Below, piece after piece: positions 1-7,822 of a stretch of DNA of 64,000 bases. A program made the translations under genes and the position numbers. Source of the stretch: a virus; IMG/VR virus record IMGVR_UViG_3300042400_001600, positions 1 through 64,000 of that record; one strand, given 5' to 3'. Under the pieces are notes generated by a model that worked only from the letters and a program-made list of their open reading frames with translations, did no database searches and was not told where the DNA came from. Each line of letters begins with the position of its first letter. Positions within the stretch are counted from its first letter, which is position 1.

Positions 1-1014
1 GGTCGCGCGCTCTGTGTCGAAGACCAGCCCGGCGGCCTTCAGGCGTTCGTGGTCTGCCCATGCCGCGGACAGCGTATCCGCCCGCGTGATGAACGCGGAC
101 AGTTCACTGCATTCGGCCAGCAGCTTTGCGGCCGAGGCGTCGGCTTCTGCGAGCTTTGCCTCCGTGACGGCGAGGACGCTCTTCGGGTCTCCGCCGTCCA
201 GGTCGGCGAAGAATTCCTTCTCAACCGCCACGGAGGCCGCTTTCAGCTTGTCGTGTACGGAGGCACGCGCTGCCTCCGCCAGCGAAACTCCATTCAGCGC
301 CGCCTCCTGCGCCTTCACGGCATTCAGGTAAGTGCGATACCGCGTGATGGTCTCGGATGGATCCAGCAGCCCGGCGAGATTGGCGGACAGTGTGCTCTGC
401 TTTTCCTGCGAGTCGCGCAATTGCGTCCGCACCTCATCCATCACCGTGCCGCAATCCTGCAGCATGGCGGAGACGCTGGTGATTTGCGTATCCACAGCAT
501 TCTCCACGGTACCGAAATGCCCGATGAGCAGCAGGCGCATGAACAGCTTCTCGCGCTCGGGCTGGTCGCCGAAGAGCAGCTTGTCGAGGTAGCCCTGAGG
601 CAGGAAGATCGCATTGGCGATGGCTTGCTTGTCCGCACAGAAGATCGCCGCCAGTTGCTTGTCGATTTCCGCGGCCTTCGCGATGCGTTCCGGCTTGCCG
701 GTTGCGTCCACCATCGTGCTGAGTTCCAGCCAGCGCTTGGGTGATTTGCCCACGCGACGGTAGATCTTGCCGGTGATGCCGCTTTTCTCGAAGTCCATTT
801 CTACTTCTGCATTGGCGACAGAGCCATCCGCCGCCGAGCGCACGAAGGATTCCGCCTTTTCGTCCAGTCCGCCAGTCCATGCGAATTCCAGCGCCTTGAG
901 TACGGTCGATTTGCCCGTGAAGTTGGCGCCGAGGATTCCTACGCACCGACCATTGAGGTCGATGTCCAGAGACTCGTGGCCTCCGAAGTTTGTGAGTTTT
1001 AGTCGTTTGATCAA
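1..1014 (-). CDS. SbcC/Rad50/gp46-like recombination ATPase, N-terminal part
   Basis: The gene is cut by the left window edge; about 338 N-terminal residues are visible. It opens IKRLKLTNFGGHESL and has a Walker A-like GANFTGKST near residues 28-36, followed by a helical, coiled-coil-like stretch (repeated QEAAL, EAKLAEADASAAKLL). This is the N-terminal ATPase half of SMC-like SbcC/Rad50 proteins, which work with an SbcD/Mre11 nuclease on DNA ends. The partner is encoded at 4170-5354. The only start is a TTG that overlaps the stop of the upstream gene by 3 nt, with AAGAA about 12 nt before it. The usual second Gly-rich residues of the P-loop are replaced (NFTGKST instead of NGxGKST). Confidence 0.85.
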   Translation of the reverse strand, partial: MIKRLKLTNFGGHESLDIDLNGRCVGILGANFTGKSTVLKALEFAWTGGLDEKAESFVRSAADGSVANAEVEMDFEKSGITGKIYRRVGKSPKRWLELSTMVDATGKPERIAKAAEIDKQLAAIFCADKQAIANAIFLPQGYLDKLLFGDQPEREKLFMRLLLIGHFGTVENAVDTQITSVSAMLQDCGTVMDEVRTQLRDSQEKQSTLSANLAGLLDPSETITRYRTYLNAVKAQEAALNGVSLAEAARASVHDKLKAASVAVEKEFFADLDGGDPKSVLAVTEAKLAEADASAAKLLAECSELSAFITRADTLSAAWADHERLKAAGLVFDTERAT

Positions 1015-2147
1015 TTTGTGATATGTTCTTCGAGTAGGGCGAATCCCTGCTCCATTTCTTTTCTGTGTCGGATGGAAGCCGCAGTAATTGCCAGCCTCAC
1101 CCGCCCTGCTTCACCATTTGCCATGTCTAGCAGCACCGGCGCCGGGTAGTGCCTTGAGGCGCTGATATGATGCCGCTCCGCGAAGGCCAGGCAGCCGGCT
1201 TTGCAATTGCCCGCACGCAAAGCATCCGCGAGGCAGACCCAGACGCCTTCCACGTGCGCCTTCTCCGCAGCCATCTGCGCTTTCATCAGGTTGCGCCGAT
1301 TGGCATTGTCCTGCAGGTGCCTTACGATGTCGCCGACGGCATTTGCTCCCAATAAAATCGGAGCCGTCACATGGAAGTCATCCGGACCGCAGACTGCCTT
1401 CAGCCCGAGGCTGTCCTCCTGCCATTGGTATCCTTCCGGCAATTCCAAATGCAGTTCCGTGGTGTGGAATGCGTAATGGAGCAGCCTTGGATTTTTCCGA
1501 TCGATGATGCCGAAGGAGCGGACGTAGTTGCTGTGTGTTGCTCTTTCATATCCACTCCAGCGCCCACGATGATCACAGGTGCTTGGTGTGGCTTCGCAAT
1601 GAATTCCGTAGGAGGATTTCTTCGTGGCAGTCAGCGTGGCCTCTTTACCAACCATGCAGATGTTCGGCACTCCGCGCTTTCGGGCGAAGTCCGCATCGAA
1701 TCCAATGACTAGGGTGCCGGGGGCCTCTGCGATCAATTGCGGGATGGCGACGCCATGCCTTTTGATGATGGCGCGCAGCCGTGCAATCTCCCGCATCTCC
1801 GATTTCCGGGCATTGAAGGAGTCCATCCATGCGGTCACGCCTCTGAGTGTATGGGCTGTGCTGCGCTTGGCTTTCAGTTCCCGGCGGCGCAATTGTAGCA
1901 GGTATTTTTTCCTGAATTTCACATCATGTCTTGCACGCTTGGCTTCCGGATCTGTTGTGCGTTCACGCTCGGCCTTCAGGTATTGTTTCGTGGTCTGTTT
2001 GGGTAGGCGTTCCAGCCATCGCTGATACCTGGTGCCGTAACGGGAGGACAACCAGCGGCATATTCCTTTTGCCGTCTCTGCGGTTGAGCCTGAATCATGT
2101 GCTAGCTCACGGGCACGGGTGAGGCTGGGGTGTTCTGGGGTGGTCAT
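1011..2147 (-). CDS. Hypothetical protein, 378 aa, between the SbcC- and SbcD-like genes
   Basis: I do not recognise this family. The N-terminal 120 residues are very basic and helical (RTTDPEAKRARHDVKFRKKYLLQLRRRELKAKRS), which suggests nucleic acid binding. The middle has a beta-rich part (GTLVIGFDADFARKRG; LHLELPEGYQWQEDSLGLKAV). The C-terminal 80 residues contain several Cys and His (GNCKAGCLAFAERHH). It starts with ATG at an ATGA overlap with the upstream gene and its stop overlaps the TTG start of the SbcC-like gene, so it is translated together with the recombination genes. Confidence 0.75.
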   Translation of the reverse strand: MTTPEHPSLTRARELAHDSGSTAETAKGICRWLSSRYGTRYQRWLERLPKQTTKQYLKAERERTTDPEAKRARHDVKFRKKYLLQLRRRELKAKRSTAHTLRGVTAWMDSFNARKSEMREIARLRAIIKRHGVAIPQLIAEAPGTLVIGFDADFARKRGVPNICMVGKEATLTATKKSSYGIHCEATPSTCDHRGRWSGYERATHSNYVRSFGIIDRKNPRLLHYAFHTTELHLELPEGYQWQEDSLGLKAVCGPDDFHVTAPILLGANAVGDIVRHLQDNANRRNLMKAQMAAEKAHVEGVWVCLADALRAGNCKAGCLAFAERHHISASRHYPAPVLLDMANGEAGRVRLAITAASIRHRKEMEQGFALLEEHITN

Positions 2148-2434
2148 TCTGGTATTTCAGTTTTCTGGCGTTCTCGCAGGGCATCATCCAGTCCTTCAAT
2201 GATGAAGTATTTGACGGAGGAGGCCCGGTCGCAGCTATTGCAGATGCAGTCCGAGTCGTTGTCCCATTCATGATCTCCGGCTTCCTCAGTGCAGTCATCG
2301 TAAACAGTGCATGTGCCGGTAAATTGGATATTGAATCCTCCACGGGCGCCACACTGCGGGCATGCCATGTCCTGCAGGCAGTTCGCGTTGATCTCCGAGT
2401 CTGGGAATTTCTTGATGAATTGTTTCGTGGTCAT
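2144..2434 (-). CDS. Small zinc-ribbon-like protein, 96 aa
   Basis: Starts MTTKQFIKKF at an ATG; the reading frame is open further upstream but that part overlaps the neighbouring gene. It carries two Cys pairs, CPQCGARGG near residue 25 and CICNSC near residue 68, plus CTVYDDC between them, as in small zinc-binding proteins. Residues 50-65 are acidic. It overlaps the next gene by ATGA. Function unknown; a zinc ribbon is an inference from Cys spacing only. Confidence 0.7.
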   Translation of the reverse strand: MTTKQFIKKFPDSEINANCLQDMACPQCGARGGFNIQFTGTCTVYDDCTEEAGDHEWDNDSDCICNSCDRASSVKYFIIEGLDDALRERQKTEIPE

Positions 2435-2444
2435 TGGGTGTAGG

Positions 2445-3146
2445 TCATTCTCCGAACCAGAATTGCCGGGCATATTTGATGACGTCGTTCTCTTCTTCCT
2501 GATCCATGCAATAAGGTTCCCAGCGAGTGAACCAATCCTGATATTCCAGGCGTGCAGAGCAAGGCTCCCCACGATCCAAATTCCCGATGATCCGACAGGC
2601 AGGCCCACCCGTGCAAAGTAGGATCGTGTATTCCTCAGGCTCCATGTCCTCCTTGCTGTAGCACCACCCGGATCGCATTTGCACGGACAGCGGGTCTTCC
2701 TGAATTCGCTCTCGGGCCTCCTCCTCATCGAACTCGAAATCAGCCGGTTCAATGGTCTCGTCGATGATTTTATCCGTCAACTCCTCGCGCAGATCATCCT
2801 CATCTTTGATTAAGTCAATGATTTGGGTTTTGTTCAGTCCTTTGACGTAGGCCTTTGCCGCCGTCTCTCGGGCCTCCTCCTCCTCATCGAACTCGAAATC
2901 AGCCGGTTCAATGGTCTTGTCGGTGATTTTATCCGTCAGCTCCTCGCGCAGATCATCCTCATCGCGATCGTTATTGCAGCCCATTCCCTCCTCATCTTTG
3001 ATTAGGTCAATGATTTGGGCTTTGGTCAGTCCTTTGACGTAGGCCTTTGCCGCCGTCTCGCGGTCCAGCGCCGCGACCATTTCGCGGATGCTGGCCAATT
3101 GGGCCTTTGCCTGGTCTTTCGCTCGCTCGTCTTTTTTCTCACTCAT
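2445..3146 (-). CDS. Acidic protein with internal tandem duplication, 233 aa
   Basis: Residues 30-93 and 94-145 are near-identical copies of one segment (ETAAKAYVKGLxKxQIIDLIKDE ... TIEPADFEFDEEE); the first copy has an extra 11 residues including a Cys. The segment resembles a small helical SAP-like or helix-extended-loop-helix unit. The C-terminal part (EDPLSVQMRSGW ... LLCTGGPACRIIGNLDRGE ... RLEYQDWFT) matches a conserved domain of unknown function that I know from many phages. The start is ATG in the context caaaaacaaATGAGT, without a Shine-Dalgarno site. Confidence 0.8.
   Translation of the reverse strand: MSEKKDERAKDQAKAQLASIREMVAALDRETAAKAYVKGLTKAQIIDLIKDEEGMGCNNDRDEDDLREELTDKITDKTIEPADFEFDEEEEARETAAKAYVKGLNKTQIIDLIKDEDDLREELTDKIIDETIEPADFEFDEEEARERIQEDPLSVQMRSGWCYSKEDMEPEEYTILLCTGGPACRIIGNLDRGEPCSARLEYQDWFTRWEPYCMDQEEENDVIKYARQFWFGE
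2712..3059 (-). repeat. Imperfect tandem duplication inside the 233-aa gene
   Basis: Copy one occupies about 2868-3059 and copy two about 2712-2867. The shared nucleotide stretches are long and almost identical (for example both contain gcctttgccgccgtctc and tcgaactcgaaatcagccgg), so the duplication is recent. Copies differ by a 33-bp insertion and one extra Glu codon. Confidence 0.85.
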
Positions 3147-3158
3147 TTGTTTTTGATT

Positions 3159-3656
3159 TTAGGCTTCCTCGAATTCCGCCTTATCGCTCAGCGGACCGGG
3201 ATCGTGTTCGTCGTTCCATTCCTTGCACATCGCTCGCGCAATTGCGTAGCTCACATCCTCGGCGAGGTAATGCTTCTTTCCTGCGCCGGGCTCCCTGCCA
3301 TTCGGCCAGCTTGGATTTTCAATCCACCAGGTCCGATGGAAGACATTGTATTTGCGTGCGTCCTCTTCCTCCTCTGGTGGATTTGCGAGGAACTCCTTGT
3401 TGATCGCATGCGCCGCACGGGCCAGCTGTTGGGAGCAATAGGTCAAATCATCAATGGCTTTTTGCGCGTCGTCCGTTTCTAGGATGTCCAGGATTATGCC
3501 CCCAAGGATCGAATTGAGTCCTTCAATTGCCCAGTCTAAACGTCCGTGGTCGGTCGCCTGTTGAATTGCGCGATCTGGTCTTCCATCCTGAGATTCCACT
3601 ACGCAGGTAGCGATGCGGTCGCGGAGTCGTGCTTGTTTGTCTTTTTTGTCAGTCAT
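3159..3656 (-). CDS. Hypothetical protein, 165 aa
   Basis: Start chosen at MTDKKDKQARLRDR (context cacaccaaATGACT, the same A-rich leader as neighbours); 15 more codons are open upstream. The protein begins with a charged helical segment and has an acidic stretch NPPEEEEDARKYN near residue 100. The last third (NPSWPNGREPGAGKKHYLAEDVSYAIARAMCKEWN) has the look of a conserved phage domain with Tyr/Trp. No function can be assigned. Confidence 0.7.
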   Translation of the reverse strand: MTDKKDKQARLRDRIATCVVESQDGRPDRAIQQATDHGRLDWAIEGLNSILGGIILDILETDDAQKAIDDLTYCSQQLARAAHAINKEFLANPPEEEEDARKYNVFHRTWWIENPSWPNGREPGAGKKHYLAEDVSYAIARAMCKEWNDEHDPGPLSDKAEFEEA

Positions 3657-3669
3657 TTGGTGTGTTGGG

Positions 3670-4173
3670 TTACGCCCGAATCCAGTAATCCGTCCCGTCA
3701 AAGGAGACGAGGGTGTAGTCCTGGGTCAGTTCCGCTGCTGCCGCCTTCCAGTCGATGTGGTTCATCGGCCAGTTGGCATTTCGGTCAATTGCTCCGATGT
3801 CCGAGGCCAGCTCTTCGGCGTATTCCTCGAAGTAGTCGTCGCGGATGAGCGACTCTCCGTGTCGCCAGTCTCCATAATTGCACTGGCTTTGCAGGGCTTC
3901 CAAGGCGGCCAGCTCATGCGCTTCATCGCTTTTGTAGTAAGCACCGTACAGCTTTGGCGCAAAGGCGTCAATGTCCTCTGGTAGCTCGTCTACTGCGATA
4001 CCCAACCAGTCGGCGAGCGGCTCCCGTGCGGCTTCCCTATCCTCGGAGTTTGCCACCGAAGTCACACTGGAAACCAGCGCATCCAGTTCCCCGCGCAATT
4101 CATCAATTCGCGCAATGACGTCGCGCGAGTCGATGATCTTCTCGCCGGTGGTGATTTCTTTAGTAGGTTTCAT
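3670..4173 (-). CDS. Hypothetical acidic protein, 167 aa
   Basis: Starts MKPTKEITTGEKIID with ATG; the ATG overlaps the stop of the SbcD-like gene (ATGA), so the two are coupled. The sequence is mostly helical and acidic, with a hydrophobic C-terminus (WKAAAAELTQDYTLVSFDGTDYWIRA). No motif is recognised. Confidence 0.7.
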   Translation of the reverse strand: MKPTKEITTGEKIIDSRDVIARIDELRGELDALVSSVTSVANSEDREAAREPLADWLGIAVDELPEDIDAFAPKLYGAYYKSDEAHELAALEALQSQCNYGDWRHGESLIRDDYFEEYAEELASDIGAIDRNANWPMNHIDWKAAAAELTQDYTLVSFDGTDYWIRA

Positions 4174-5354
4174 TGTGCGTTCGATTTGCTGAGTTTTGCG
4201 CCGACGTAGTCCGTCAGCAGTGATGTGGCCTTCGCCTCCGGGTCCATGAGCTTCATTGCCAGCGTGTGCAGGTCTTTGAAGTTTGGAGGGACGAATTGCG
4301 TGAGCAGTCCCTCCAGATTTGCGCGGGTCTGCTCCTGGGTATAGGCCTGCGGGGCTTCTTCGTTCTCCCCGGTTTCAACATTTGGACGCGACACATCAAA
4401 TGCAATCGCCGTGCCGCGTACGATCGAATCCGGATTGGCTGCCGCAAATAGACGCGGCATGCAGTCCAGGATGTTTGGATTGTATTTGAAGAAGATCATG
4501 GGCTTCTCCGCCTTGGTCGGGATGACCTGCTCGACCAGCATCTTCTGGAAGATCTCCTCCGTGTCCGCACGCAGCGTCAGCACCTTCCGTGTCATGATGG
4601 GTAGCGTCTGCACTTCATGATGGCTGCAATCCGGACTGACGTAAACGAGACCGATGTATTTCTGCATCGCCTCCGTGGCGCTGCACAGCTCCGTGGAGCC
4701 GGGATAGCCGATGATGCCATGTTGCCCGAAGCGTCGGTAGTCCGTCACATGCACGTCCCCGAGCAGGATGGACTGGTAGCGCGGGCAGGCCTCAAAGTCC
4801 GCAATGGAGACGGTGTCCGCATTGGGGAAATCCGCGAATTCCTTCACCATCCCGTGCCATGCGAGGAAATCGGCTTTGGGGCCTTTGGGATCTGCCAGGA
4901 ATTCCCGCATGGCGTCGCCTGCGAGGCAGGAAATGCCATGGATGGTAATTGGACGATGCAGTCCGGCTTTGTCGATCGCTATGGACGTATCCACCAGCGC
5001 CCGCATGGGCAGTTCGCCCTCAAACATCCCGGCCGTCTGCTGAAGCACGGACAGCCAGCTTGGCTCGCAATGATCGTGGTTGCCAGGAATCACCCACATG
5101 GTCATGTGCTTTTTGTTCAGGTGCTGACAGATCCGCACGAGCTGGTTGATGACTGCCGATGCCGGGGTGCTGACGTCATGCAGATCTCCGGTGTTGATAA
5201 TGGTTTTGACGCCGGCTTCGTAAGCCACATCAATTGCTGAAATGACGGCGTTGAAGAAGTCTTCGCCTCGGTAAGTGCGTCCGTATTGGCTCGACCTGAG
5301 GTGGGTGTCCCCCATGACTGCCATGACAGGCAGCATTTGTGTATTGTTACTCAT
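4170..5354 (-). CDS. SbcD/Mre11/gp47-like metallophosphoesterase nuclease
   Basis: 394 aa from MSNNTQMLPVMAVMGDTH. The five metallophosphoesterase motifs are visible: GDTH (residues 15-18), NTGDLHD, VIPGNHDH, AWHGM and LGDVHV. This order fits the calcineurin-like nuclease SbcD/Mre11, T4 gp47. It should form an ATP-dependent end-processing nuclease with the SbcC-like protein at 1-1014. Start: ATG in accaaatcaaaATGAGT-like context; 28 upstream codons are open but lack that context. Its stop overlaps the next ATG. Confidence 0.88.
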   Translation of the reverse strand: MSNNTQMLPVMAVMGDTHLRSSQYGRTYRGEDFFNAVISAIDVAYEAGVKTIINTGDLHDVSTPASAVINQLVRICQHLNKKHMTMWVIPGNHDHCEPSWLSVLQQTAGMFEGELPMRALVDTSIAIDKAGLHRPITIHGISCLAGDAMREFLADPKGPKADFLAWHGMVKEFADFPNADTVSIADFEACPRYQSILLGDVHVTDYRRFGQHGIIGYPGSTELCSATEAMQKYIGLVYVSPDCSHHEVQTLPIMTRKVLTLRADTEEIFQKMLVEQVIPTKAEKPMIFFKYNPNILDCMPRLFAAANPDSIVRGTAIAFDVSRPNVETGENEEAPQAYTQEQTRANLEGLLTQFVPPNFKDLHTLAMKLMDPEAKATSLLTDYVGAKLSKSNAQ

Positions 5355-5367
5355 TTTGATTTGGTGT

Positions 5368-5604
5368 TTATTTTGCGAGGACAGCCGTGATTTCGTTGAA
5401 GGTTGTCGTGCGATGGTTATGTGTGCCGGAATTCTCATTTGGCCACGGATGGTTGTAGTCTTCGCGGATTCGCATCAGCAAGGCACACAACTCCTTTTCT
5501 TTCTTATCCGCAGCGATGCGCTCCTCGGCCAGTTGCCCAATTACCCAACCCTCTTCGCTCGGGCAGAGTTCCCGATAGTAGTCGAGGTAATAGGATTTAC
5601 TCAT
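5368..5604 (-). CDS. Hypothetical protein, 78 aa
   Basis: ATG in gaaaccaaATGAGT, no Shine-Dalgarno. Charged, mainly helical (LAEERIAADKKEKELCALLMRIRED), with a polar C-terminus. It sits between the sigma-like gene and the SbcD-like gene in the same direction with short gaps. Function unknown. Confidence 0.65.
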   Translation of the reverse strand: MSKSYYLDYYRELCPSEEGWVIGQLAEERIAADKKEKELCALLMRIREDYNHPWPNENSGTHNHRTTTFNEITAVLAK

Positions 5605-5614
5605 TTGGTTTCAT

Positions 5615-6277
5615 TCAGGATGGGCATTCCGCCGTCTCGTCAATTTTTTGCGCCTGCCTCATAAAGAAAGCCAACCGCGTTAAGAGTTTGCTTTCCAGTT
5701 GCCCGGCTCGTGCGCCCGTTACTCCGTATAGCATTCCGATCGCGACCAACGTGTGTGGATCTTTTCCGTCCATCCCGAATCGCAACGCGAGGAACTTTTG
5801 CTGCGACTCCGTGAGTTTCATTACACAATTCATTACAGTCGCTACGTCATCTGTTTTGAGCAACGCCTGCAACCCATCCACATTCTGCTCGTCGATCAAT
5901 TGATCCTCCAGGGGTATTCCTCCGTGTTCCGAATTGGACGTGTGCAAGCAAAGGTCGGGTCTTCCGCCTCCGCGCTTTTGCCGCCGACGGGCCGTATAGA
6001 CTTTACACATCTCACGGCGAATAGCTAGGCAGGCCATAGCGCTGAATTTGAATCCACGGCTGACATCAAACCGCCGGCTAACGTGGAACAATCCAAGCAT
6101 ACCCGCGGAGAACAAATCGTCATATTCCGAATCTCCACGCAACGCCCCCCATTCTTTCAGCATGTGGGAAACCAGGCGTATGTTCTCGGTTACTAGCTTC
6201 TCCACCAGCTCCGGGGGATTGTCAGGATGGTGTGGTTGGTCTTCTGGTAAATCATCAGGGACTTCAGTAGCGATCAT
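5615..6277 (-). CDS. Sigma-70-family RNA polymerase sigma factor-like protein
   Basis: 220 aa. Residues about 25-90 match sigma region 2: LVTENIRLVSHML, then YDDLFSAGMLGLFHVSRRFD and FKFSAMACLAIRREM. A short basic linker (TARRRQKRGGGRPD) follows. Residues about 165-210 look like region 4 (ESQQKFLALRFGMD ... VAIGMLYGVTGARAGQLESKLLTRL), a helix-turn-helix that would read a -35 box. Region 1 is lacking. It may direct host polymerase to phage promoters; the three 34-bp elements at 15.2-20.7 kb are candidate targets. A second sigma-like gene lies at 24664-25422. Confidence 0.82.
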   Translation of the reverse strand: MIATEVPDDLPEDQPHHPDNPPELVEKLVTENIRLVSHMLKEWGALRGDSEYDDLFSAGMLGLFHVSRRFDVSRGFKFSAMACLAIRREMCKVYTARRRQKRGGGRPDLCLHTSNSEHGGIPLEDQLIDEQNVDGLQALLKTDDVATVMNCVMKLTESQQKFLALRFGMDGKDPHTLVAIGMLYGVTGARAGQLESKLLTRLAFFMRQAQKIDETAECPS

Positions 6278-7074
6278 AACAATGGTTTGTTTGTTTTGTG
6301 CTGGCGCTCAATTGGCGCATTTGCAATTTCGTTCCGGGCGGTCTGCAAGACGATTGGATACACATCCGCGCCCAGGATCGCCAGCATCTGAGATTCCCTC
6401 TCGGCATCAATATGATCTATCGGCGTGAGCGCGGTGATCATGGCATCCACGTGCGTCTCGAACAATTCCGGCGCCTTCCATATTTTCTCGTAGCCGCTCA
6501 TCCATTTCAAATCCTGCGGCCAGGCTGCGGCATACCGCTGCATCATCTCGCGCATGTCCGAGGCCATCCGATCAATAAGGCGGAACACCGGCGTGGCATT
6601 GCGGGACTCGTAATGCGGCGTGATGCGGAACATCGCCTCATACCACTCGAACCGGGCCCATAGGTCAGGGGTGGATTTGCGGCGGTAGAAAGTGGAGCCG
6701 TCGGGCTTCCTGGCGACGGCCAGGGCCAGCGATTCTCTGTCCGTCAACCAATGCACCAGCGGACGCTTCATCCGCAGCATCTGGAAATCATCGCCATTGT
6801 CCCATTTGCAACGATTCATGATACCCTGCAGACCTGCCAGCAGCCCTTCAAACTCTGCTCTCTCCGTGTCCCCGCCGGACCATGCAATGGTGCTCAGATC
6901 GCAGAAGCAATGCTGAGGGCTGTAGACTATGACGGCCGCACCGGCGAAGCCGTCAATGTAGCCGCTGCCGTCGGAGAGGATGAAGAACTCGTGCTCTGGT
7001 TTTTGGGGGTAATTGGCGGCGATCTGCCGATGGCATTCAGTGGCGTGGGATTCTGTTGTTGGTGCTGCACTCAT
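6274..7074 (-). CDS. RNase H-fold protein (putative ribonuclease HI-like)
   Basis: 266 aa. The first half has the spacing of RNase HI: an Asp on strand 1 (ILSDGSGYIDGFAGAAVIVY, near residue 34), a Glu in the first helix (TERAEFEGLLAGL, near residue 74) and an Asp on strand 4 (VHWLTDRESLALAVARK, near residue 112). The final Asp/His of classic RNase HI is not obvious. The C-terminal 140 residues are extra and helical. It may remove RNA-DNA hybrids in replication. ATG start in aataaaacaaATGAGT; its stop overlaps the sigma gene start. Confidence 0.6.
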   Translation of the reverse strand: MSAAPTTESHATECHRQIAANYPQKPEHEFFILSDGSGYIDGFAGAAVIVYSPQHCFCDLSTIAWSGGDTERAEFEGLLAGLQGIMNRCKWDNGDDFQMLRMKRPLVHWLTDRESLALAVARKPDGSTFYRRKSTPDLWARFEWYEAMFRITPHYESRNATPVFRLIDRMASDMREMMQRYAAAWPQDLKWMSGYEKIWKAPELFETHVDAMITALTPIDHIDAERESQMLAILGADVYPIVLQTARNEIANAPIERQHKTNKPLL

Positions 7075-7246
7075 TTGTTTTATTCATTAGTTCAAAGGCT
7101 TTTGTGCGCAGATCGTCCAATTCGACATGCTGCGCTTCGGTTAATTCGTATCCGATACACCAATCCAGATTCCGCAATCCCTCGGCGATCTCTTCCAATT
7201 GAAGCAGCCGGGCTGCCCTTTCTTCAAGAGCCCAGAATTCTGTCAT
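7037..7246 (-). CDS. Hypothetical protein, 69 aa
   Basis: Helical, Leu/Glu-rich small protein (MTEFWALEERAARLLQLEEIAEGL). It overlaps the next gene by 38 nt and the previous one by 23 nt, which is long for this phage, but its N-terminal two thirds has no competing gene. Function unknown. Confidence 0.55.
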   Translation of the reverse strand: MTEFWALEERAARLLQLEEIAEGLRNLDWCIGYELTEAQHVELDDLRTKAFELMNKTNECSTNNRIPRH

Positions 7247-7718
7247 TCGGAGTTTGTTCGACTTGCACGCGGGCCTGCAGCAGCGACTGGAACCGCGTCT
7301 GTGTCGGGTTCACGGCGAGCTGATGCAGGATGACCTCGAAATTATTGACGGCCCCCGGCATTTGCATGACGGCGAAGATGTCCGGCAGGATGGTGTCGCC
7401 TTTGATGGTCTTGGTGGTGCCGTCTGCGGTGCGCAGGCTGATGCGGAAATCCAGATGCAGGTCGTCAGGCTCCAGGATAATGGAACTGACCGGCGGCGTG
7501 GCAGGATCCTCCGCGTAGCGCTTCATGGCAGCGCCGATGGCAGCCATCAGGCGTGGGTAGCGTTTGGCGATTTCCTTGGGGCGGGGCTTTCGAGGCCCCG
7601 GCGTCTTCCAGAGGTAATCCCAATTAGTTGTAGCGGTCGGCGCGCCGCTGGGCTGCGCTTCCTTCGGGTCTTGCGGGGACGGGCTCGGCGATGTGGTCGC
7701 CGGATTCGATGATGGCAT
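7224..7718 (-). CDS. Hypothetical protein, 164 aa, divergent from the terminase
   Basis: Start at ATG in aattgaaccaaATGCCA, the usual leader; an upstream TTG is possible. Residues 1-35 are a Ser/Pro/Thr-rich linker. A basic part (WKTPGPRKPRPKEIAKRYPRLMAAIGAAMKRYAED) and a beta-rich half (SSIILEPDDLHLDFRISLRTADG) follow. Its position beside the terminase large subunit would suit a small terminase subunit, but nothing in the sequence proves this. Confidence 0.65.
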   Translation of the reverse strand: MPSSNPATTSPSPSPQDPKEAQPSGAPTATTNWDYLWKTPGPRKPRPKEIAKRYPRLMAAIGAAMKRYAEDPATPPVSSIILEPDDLHLDFRISLRTADGTTKTIKGDTILPDIFAVMQMPGAVNNFEVILHQLAVNPTQTRFQSLLQARVQVEQTPNDRILGS

Positions 7719-7822
7719 TTGGTTCAATTGTTTTTGGTTTGAGTGTTGGGACGGTTCCGAAGCGGACGGCCGGGAATTGGCCGGGTTTGACTTTGCGGAG
7801 TGATTGCGGTGAGGTGGATGGC

